A stretch of DNA of 64,000 bases from Chlorocebus sabaeus. Lineage: Eukaryota > Chordata > Mammalia > Primates > Cercopithecidae. Position numbers and translations under genes: made by a program. The notes below the pieces were generated by a model. It was given only the letters and a program-made list of their open reading frames with translations. It ran no database searches and was not told the origin of the DNA. The stretch covers positions 43,389,931 through 43,453,930 of the forward strand of contig NC_132909.1 of NCBI RefSeq assembly GCF_047675955.1, read 5' to 3'. Of this stretch, positions 57,955-64,000 are shown piece after piece. How positions within the stretch are numbered: the stretch's first letter is position 1; each line of letters starts with the position of its first letter.

Positions 57955-58776
57955 ATGTCGGGAGACAAACTTCTGAGCGAACTCGGTTATAAGCTGGGCC
58001 GCACAATTGGAGAGGGCAGCTACTCCAAGGTGAAGGTGGCCACATCCAAGAAGTACAAGGGTACCGTGGCCATCAAGGTGGTGGACCGGCGGCGAGCGCC
58101 CCCGGACTTCGTCAACAAGTTCCTGCCGCGAGAGCTGTCCATCCTGCGGGGCGTGCGACACCCGCACATCGTGCACGTCTTCGAGTTCATCGAGGTGTGC
58201 AACGGGAAACTGTACATCGTGATGGAAGCGGCTGCCACCGACCTGCTGCAAGCCGTGCAGCGCAACGGGCGCATCCCCGGAGTGCAGGCGCGCGACCTCT
58301 TCGCGCAGATCGCCGGCGCCGTGCGCTACCTGCACGATCACCACCTGGTGCACCGCGACCTCAAGTGCGAAAACGTGCTGCTGAGCCCGGACGAGCGCCG
58401 CGTCAAGCTCACCGACTTCGGGTTCGGCCGCCAGGCCCATGGCTACCCAGACTTGAGCACCACCTACTGCGGCTCAGCCGCCTACGCGTCACCCGAGGTG
58501 CTCCTGGGCATACCCTACGACCCCAAGAAGTATGATGTGTGGAGCATGGGCGTCGTGCTCTACGTCATGGTCACCGGGTGCATGCCCTTCGACGACTCGG
58601 ACATTGCCGGCCTGCCCCGGCGCCAGAAGCGCGGCGTGCTCTACCCCGAAGGCCTCGAGCTCTCCGAGCGCTGCAAGGCCCTGATCGCCGAGCTGCTGCA
58701 GTTCAGCCCGTCCGCCAGGCCCTCGGCGGGCCAGGTAGCGCGCAACTGCTGGCTGCGCACCGGGGACTCTGGCTAG
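57955..58776 (+). CDS. TSSK6: TSSK6, testis-specific serine/threonine kinase 6 (single exon)
   Basis: TSSK6 is a small protein kinase of male germ cells, needed for sperm chromatin packing. One uninterrupted exon of 273 codons holds nearly the whole kinase fold. It has a glycine loop GEGSYSKV (19-26), the VAIK lysine at 41, the helix-C glutamate in PREL at 60, the catalytic HRDLKCEN loop (133-140), DFG at 154-156, ASPE at 178-181 and DVWSMGV at 194-200. The length equals the human protein as I recall it. The start was chosen because ATG 57955 sits in a strong GCCACCATG context and matches the family start MSGDK. The frame stays open upstream but holds no ATG there. The gene lies in a CpG-rich block and has no introns in the coding part. 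Confidence 0.97.
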   Translation: MSGDKLLSELGYKLGRTIGEGSYSKVKVATSKKYKGTVAIKVVDRRRAPPDFVNKFLPRELSILRGVRHPHIVHVFEFIEVCNGKLYIVMEAAATDLLQAVQRNGRIPGVQARDLFAQIAGAVRYLHDHHLVHRDLKCENVLLSPDERRVKLTDFGFGRQAHGYPDLSTTYCGSAAYASPEVLLGIPYDPKKYDVWSMGVVLYVMVTGCMPFDDSDIAGLPRRQKRGVLYPEGLELSERCKALIAELLQFSPSARPSAGQVARNCWLRTGDSG

Positions 58777-59141
58777 AACCCGGGGTTCCAGCCATTCCTG
58801 CCGCCGAGGGCACTGGGCCAGCGCAGCGCACGCGCAAGAGGCGAGCTTCGCGGGAACATGCGAAGCTGCCGCGTGCTACTGCGCATGCGCCTTCTCCCTG
58901 CCGGGTCCCTCCCTTCCTTCCCACTGGGAAGTCGGCAGTTGCCCCTGTTCGGAATCCAAGTCGTCCGCCATCCCGAGAGCTGGAGGCGCATGCGCATCCG
59001 TGATTTCCCAGACCAGGACCCGAGAGGGGCGAGACCAGAGGGGACGGAAGCATTGCGCCTGCGCGGAACAAGCTCAGCCTCTGCGCGGAGGGCGTACGTT
59101 CCCAACCAACCATGGGTGCCGGGTTCCCGGTTGGAACCTGC

Positions 59142-59147
59142 AATAAA
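59142..59147 (+). promoter_or_regulatory. TSSK6: TSSK6 poly(A) signal (AATAAA)
   Basis: AATAAA lies 366 bases after the TSSK6 stop and is the first canonical signal there. It implies a 3' UTR of about 390 nt. Confidence 0.7.
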
Positions 59148-59464
59148 CTCGCTGTTCCTCGCACCTGGCTCTAACGGTGGCCCCATTTGCAGACCAGTGG
59201 AGAAGGCGGGCGCGGGTACCCTATTTTAGTCAGGCTTGTTGAGGTTATTGCTCCAAGAACCAAAAGGGAGTCGGGTGGATTCGAACCTGGACCTTTTGGG
59301 CTCCCCAGTATGGGCCAGCTCTGTTGTTCGTGGGTCGTGATGGTGCTGTGATGATGGGTGGGGAAGCAAGTGGACCCCAGCGCCTCCCCATCCACATCTT
59401 TTAAGGATGGAACAGCCAGGGACGGGGTGAGGGTCACCTGTCTCCATGTAAAGTAGGAGTTTAT

Positions 59465-59646
59465 AGAAAAGGAAACTGAGGCCCACATGGATGTCACTTG
59501 CCAAAAGACACAGCCAAGGGCTGGGCACGGTGGCTCACGCCTGTGACCCCAACACTTTGCGAGTCCGAGGCAGGCAGATCACTTGAGTTCAGGAGTTCGA
59601 AAACAGCCTGGGCATCACAGCTGATACCTCATCTCTTGTTTTTTTG

Positions 59647-59677
<31 letters not shown>

Positions 59678-60090
59678 GAGACAGTCTCGCTCTGTCGCCC
59701 AGGCTGGAGTACAGTGGCACGATCTTGGCTCACTGCAACCTCCTCCTCCCAGGTTCAAGCGATTCTCTTACCTTAGCCTCCCAAGTAGCTGGGACTACAG
59801 GCAGGTGCCCAAACACCCGGTTAATTTTTGTATTTTTAGTAGAGATGGGGTTTCACCATCTTGGCCAGACTAGTCTTGAACTCCTGACCTCCTGATCCAC
59901 CCGCCTCGGCCTCTCAAAGTGTTGGGATTACAGGTCTGAGCCACTGCGCCCCCGACCCTGTCTCTAAAGAAAAAGAAAAAGTCCGGGCGTGGTGGCTAAC
60001 GCTTGTAATCCAAGGTGGGTGGATCACCTGAGGGCAGGAGTTCCAGACCAGCCTGGCCAACATAGTGAAACCTCATCTCTACTAAAACTA

Positions 60091-60125
<35 letters not shown>

Positions 60126-60640
60126 GCTGGTCACGGGGCAGGCGCCTGTAATCTCAGCTACTCAGAGGCTAAGGCAGAAGAATCGCTTGAACCCGGGAGG
60201 TGGAGGTTGCAGTGAGCCGAGATCACGCCACTGCACTCCACCCTGGGCAACAAGAGCAAAACTCCGTCTCAAACAACAAACAAAAAAGACACAGCTGTGA
60301 TTTTTTATTTTTTAAACAGGGTCTCTCTTTGTTGCCCAGGCTGGAGTGGCACGATCTTGGCTCACTGCAGCCTCTACCTGGTTCAAACAATTCTCGTGCC
60401 TCCGCCTCCTGAGTAGCTGAGACTACAGGCACAGGCCACCACGCCTGGCTAGTTTTTTGTACTTTTAGTAGAGACAGGGTTTCACCATGTTGGCCAGGCT
60501 GGTCTCAAACTCCTGACCTCAAGTGATCCACCTGCCTCGACCTCCCCAAAGTGCTGGAATTACAGGCATGAGCCAGTGCACCCGGCTCACAGCTGTGATT
60601 TGAACCCAGATCTAGCAACAGTGAGGTTGCGGGGGTAGGG
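59465..60640. mobile_element. MIR element split by Alus
   Basis: MIR-like 'aggaaactgaggcccacatg' to 'aagacacagc' (59469-59514) resumes as 'cacagctgtgatttgaaccc' (60588 on). Alu pieces between: sense 59519-59636, reverse 59637-59955, sense about 59983-60280, reverse 60304-60587. Confidence 0.82.
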
Positions 60641-60955
60641 GGAGATCTCCCCTGCTGTGGGTCCTTTCCTCTCGGGAAGAGGGGGTGAGGGGGGGAGTCA
60701 GGGCAGGGCTGGGCACGATTCAGCTGGACCCACTAGCTCATTCCTTCCTCTGTTCATTCATGTAATCATGCATTTCTTGAGCACCTACTGTCTGCCAGGC
60801 CCCAGAGCTCATGGCGAAGAGACTTGGGCCCATCCTTGTCGGAAACGAGACAATTGAAAAGTCAAGTAAAATAAAAGAATGACAGGGAAATAAAATACTT
60901 GTAAGTTGTGCTAAATGCCAGGTAGAGCTGGGAAGTGTTCAAGGAGGGACTCTGG

Positions 60956-61252
60956 GTGGGGTGTGGTGGCTCACTCCTGTAATTCCAGAACTTTGGGAAG
61001 CTGAGGTGGGCAAATCGCTTGAGCCCAGGAGTTAAAGACCAATCTGGGCGACACAGCAAGATGGCCATCTGTACAAAAAATTTAAAAATTAGCCAGGCGT
61101 GGTGGCGTGTCTCAGCTACTTGGGAGGGTGAGGTGAGAGGATCGCTTGGGCCTGGGAGTTCAAGGCTGCAGTGAGCTATGATCATGCCACTGCACTCCAG
61201 CCTGGACCACAGAGTGAGACCCTGTCTCAGAAAAAAAAAAAAAAAAAAAAAA
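60956..61252 (+). mobile_element. Alu, sense
   Basis: Complete sense Alu starting 'gggtggggtgtggtggctc' with a poly(A) tail at 61231-61254. Confidence 0.86.
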
Positions 61253-61720
61253 AAGTAAAGGGACTCCGAAGCTAAGGGGAACAGGAAACAGTCCAGGTGT
61301 TCCCCAGGAAGAGGAGAACTGGTGTGTTTGAGTAAGGCCAGTAAGCTTATTTGTCTGGAATAGGGAGGGAGAGAGGGAGAGGAGATGGAGAGGTAAGGAG
61401 GAAATCGAGAGAGGACCCCACAGAGCCTGGGAGTAGCTCCCATTTAGGGTATATGGGGAAATGTATTAGGTCTATTAGGAAATCCTAATCCTGCCTACCT
61501 GCATATGAGCCCCACATAGCTGCTCCTCTGGTGGGTCTCCCCATGCCCAGCCCCTGCTCACTCAGTGTCAATGGCTTTCTGATGCCCTGGGGATGCAGTG
61601 CCAGCTCTATCTTCATCCCTCCAAATAGGGTATGGCCCTGTCCCCTTCAGTTTTGCAGATGCCTAGCCTCCAGTTTTGGCTGGACCACATCAGAATGGAG
61701 GTAGAAAACCTAGCTCCTGA

Positions 61721-62583
61721 GGCCGGGCATGGTGGCTTATGCCTGTAATCCCAGCACTTTGGGAGGCGGATCACTTGAGGTCAGGAGTTCGAGTCCAGCC
61801 TGGCTAACATAGTAAAACCCCATCTCTACTAAAAATACAAAATTTAGCCAGGCATGGGTGGCTTGCACCTGTAGTCCTAGCTACTCAGGAGGCTGAGTCA
61901 GGAGAATCACTTGAACCTGGGAAGTGGAGGTTGCAGTGAGCCAAGATCCCACCAATGCACTCCAGCCGGGGCAACAGAGGAAGACTCTGGCAAGGAAAGG
62001 AAAGGAAAAAGGGAAGGGAAAAGGGAAGGGAAAAGGGAAGGGAAAAGGGAAGGGAAAAGGGAAGGGAAGGGAAGGGAGCGCTGGCTCAAGCCTGAAAGGA
62101 AAGAGCCGGGCGCGGTGGCTCAAGCCTGTAATCCCAGCACTTTGGGAGGCCGAGACGGGCGGATCACGAGGTCAGGAGATCGAGACCATCCTGGCTAACG
62201 CGGTGAAACCCCGTCTCTACTAAAAAGTACAAAAAACTAGCCGGGCGAGGTGGCGGGCGCCTGTAGTCCCAGCTACTCCGGAGGCTGAGGCAGGAGAATG
62301 GCGTGAACCCAGGAAGCGGAGCTTGCGGTGAGCAGAGATCCAGCCACTGCACTCCAGCCTGGGTGACAGAGCCAGACTCCGTCTCAAAAAAAAAAAAAAA
62401 AAAAAAAGAAAAAAGAAAAGAAAGGGAGGGAGGGAGGGAGGGAAAAGAAAGGAAGGAAGGAAGGAAAGGAAGGAAAGGAAGAAGGGAAGGGAGGGAAGGG
62501 AAGGAAAGGAAGAAAGAAAGAAAAGAAAGAAAGAAAATAAAAGAAAGAAAGAAAGAAAAGAAAGAAAGAAAGAAAAGAAAGAA
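61721..62583 (+). mobile_element. Sense Alu with expanded GAAA/GGAA tail carrying a second AluY
   Basis: The Alu at 61721-61990 has a GGGAAAA-rich tail to about 62080. A cercopithecid-type AluY at 62105-62395 sits in the tail, which continues as GGAA/GAAA repeats to 62583. AGAAAACCTAGC flanks the whole at 61703-61714 and 62584-62595. Confidence 0.9.
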
Positions 62584-62590
62584 AGAAAAC
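62397..62590 (+). repeat. Polypurine GAAA/GGAA microsatellite
   Basis: Nearly 190 bases of A and G only, made of gaaa, ggaa and ggga words, forming the outer end of the composite Alu tail. Confidence 0.9.
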
Positions 62591-63305
62591 CTAGCCCCCA
62601 GCCCCTCTGGTTTAGTCGAAGGGTGCCGCTCCTAATGGGGGCCATGCCTCAGACTCTCCACCTGGAAAATGGGGGTAAAACTCCATCCTTGGGGTAGTGG
62701 GCATGGCTTGGGAGTGGGCATGGCTGGAGGACTGAGCCCAGGGCCTTCCCTAGGCTCCTACTGCATTTAGCTAAAACCCACGCCCTTGCCCCTGTCTTCC
62801 CACCCAGTCCCACCACACTGCCTTTTTTGTTCTTGATCTGCCATGCTGGCTCCTATCTCTGAGGCTTTGCACACTCCTGGCACTTTTCCCTTCTTCAAGA
62901 CTTGCCTAAAATGTCACCCCATGCCCTCCTCTCAAGGTGCTACAATATGTTTCTGTCTGGATAGTTCCTGCCACATCTCCAGGGCCCAGGGCATAGTGCA
63001 TGCCCTCTACCAATGAATCTGTGGGCGCAGCAGCCAGGGTCTCTGCCTGCCATGTGGCCATAGACCCAAGGCTCAATTCAGAGAGGACGAGATGTTAGGG
63101 ATGAGGCATCAGGGATGAGGGGAGTGTCCCATTTTCTCAGCTGGAGAAGCTATTTGAGACCATGACCCAGGACTGCTCCTTGGATCTGCCCCAACCGCAC
63201 TGAGGAGCCTGTGCCCAATCCAGGGAAGCAGAGCCTCACGAGGGACCAAGAGCCAAGCCCAGGAGACAGCACCCCATAGGAATGTTTCTCAGGCCAAGTG
63301 AGAAA

Positions 63306-63750
63306 TGCCTGTAGCAAGCCTGTGGCTCCAGCTACACAGTAGGCTGAGGTGGGAGGATCGCCTGAGCCCCAGTTTGAGGCTGCAGTGAGCTATGATTGTG
63401 CTTTGCACTCTAGCCTGGGCAACAGAGTGAGAGCCTATCTCAAAAATAAAAAATAATTTTTATAAGCCAGGTGCGGTGGCTCACCCCTGTAATGCCAGCA
63501 CTTTGGGAGGCCAAAGCTGGTGGATCACTTCAGGAGTTTGAGACCAGCCTGGCCAACATGGTGAAACCCCATCTCCACTAAAAATACAAAAATTAGCTGG
63601 GCATGGTGGTGGTGGCACCTGTAATCCCAGCTACTCAGGAGACTGAGGCAGGAGAATCGCTAGAACCTGGGAGGCGGAGGTTGCAATGAACCAAGATCGT
63701 GCTACTGTACTCCAGCCTGGGGGACAGAACAAACCTGTCTCAAAAAAATC
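63306..63750 (+). mobile_element. Sense Alu right arm and full Alu
   Basis: A right-arm-like fragment at 63306-63450, then a full sense Alu at 63465-63750. Confidence 0.82.
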
Positions 63751-63937
63751 TATCAGGGTCAGTACTGGGGTCTGGGACACCAGTCTAGACGTGTCACAGG
63801 TGGAGTGGGACAGGCTGGGGTTCAGTTTCTACCATGTCCTCTACCAGCTCTGTGCCCATAAGACCAGGCACTTGGGAGCTGTGGGGAAAGTATCAGCTCC
63901 CAGGCCGGAGGCAGGGATGCTTCAAAGACAAGAAACG

Positions 63938-64000
63938 GGGCCCAGGTGTGGTGGTGCACACCTGTAATCCCAGCACTTTGGGAGGCCAAGGTGAGAGGAC
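63938..64000 (+). mobile_element. Alu, sense, cut by the window end
   Basis: Begins 'ggggcccaggtgtggtggtg' and continues to 'ggaggccaaggtgagagg' at the edge. Confidence 0.82.

Larger units (their letters stand above)
59165..64000. other. Intergenic region beyond TSSK6
   Basis: Alus, a split MIR, polypurine microsatellites and an L2-like stretch (about 62.82-62.99 kb) fill most of it. No exon with splice signals and family similarity was found. In human the next gene in this direction is GATAD2A, but no part of it is recognisable here. Confidence 0.7.

Noticed and set aside
59265..59320. tRNA-like T-loop 'gtggattcgaacctggacc'
   Set aside because: The arm stem does not pair and no D or anticodon arm is present. 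The word is typical of MIR elements ('ggattcgaaccc'), and MIR sequence is found nearby.

Overview
This window is nuclear genomic DNA from an Old World monkey (cercopithecid). The split genes, the dense Alu cover and the gene order PBX4, CILP2, YJEFN3, NDUFA13, TSSK6 match human chromosome 19p13.11 read in the reverse direction. Several young Alu copies (for example near 512-817, 4742-5059, 32326-32632, 51662-51985 and 62105-62400) carry variants I associate with cercopithecid AluY: a CCGGATCTC box, 'cacctcgcc', and 'gcttgagccaccgc' instead of 'gcgtgagccaccgc'. The exact species cannot be told from this.

Layout. 1-11.9 kb: the last six coding exons of PBX4 (+), a TALE homeobox gene whose first two coding exons lie to the left of the window. 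Its introns hold a 29-bp minisatellite and nested Alus. 11.9-24.7 kb: an intergenic stretch between the convergent PBX4 and CILP2 3' ends, with a block of tandem antisense Alus and old MIR/L2-like DNA but no gene I can support. 24.7-33.3 kb: the whole of CILP2 (-), eight coding exons, 1156 codons. 34.0-43.6 kb: YJEFN3 (-), six clear coding exons giving 249 residues, one cassette exon that appears broken, and one GC-AG intron. 44.3-57.2 kb: NDUFA13 (-), five coding exons, 144 residues, with a 10.7 kb first intron packed with Alus and L1 remains. 57.95-58.8 kb: TSSK6 (+), a single-exon kinase of 273 residues. 59.2-64 kb: intergenic DNA, mostly Alu, MIR and polypurine tracts.

The genes share no pathway. 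PBX4 is a DNA-binding cofactor, CILP2 a secreted matrix protein, YJEFN3 an AIBP/YjeF_N family protein, NDUFA13 a respiratory complex I subunit and TSSK6 a testis kinase. CILP2, YJEFN3 and NDUFA13 run head to tail on the minus strand. NDUFA13 and TSSK6 start back to back across a GC-rich promoter region with ETS/GABP-like and YY1-like sites. Exon borders were found by reading splice sites and checking that the phase is kept; the joined lengths (PBX4 310 of an expected 374 residues, CILP2 1156, NDUFA13 144, TSSK6 273) agree with the human proteins as I remember them. I found no sign of a new biological system. The most interesting points are the damaged YJEFN3 cassette exon, its GC donor, the possible TISU-type upstream start of NDUFA13, and the layered Alu insertions whose target-site duplications give a relative order of events.
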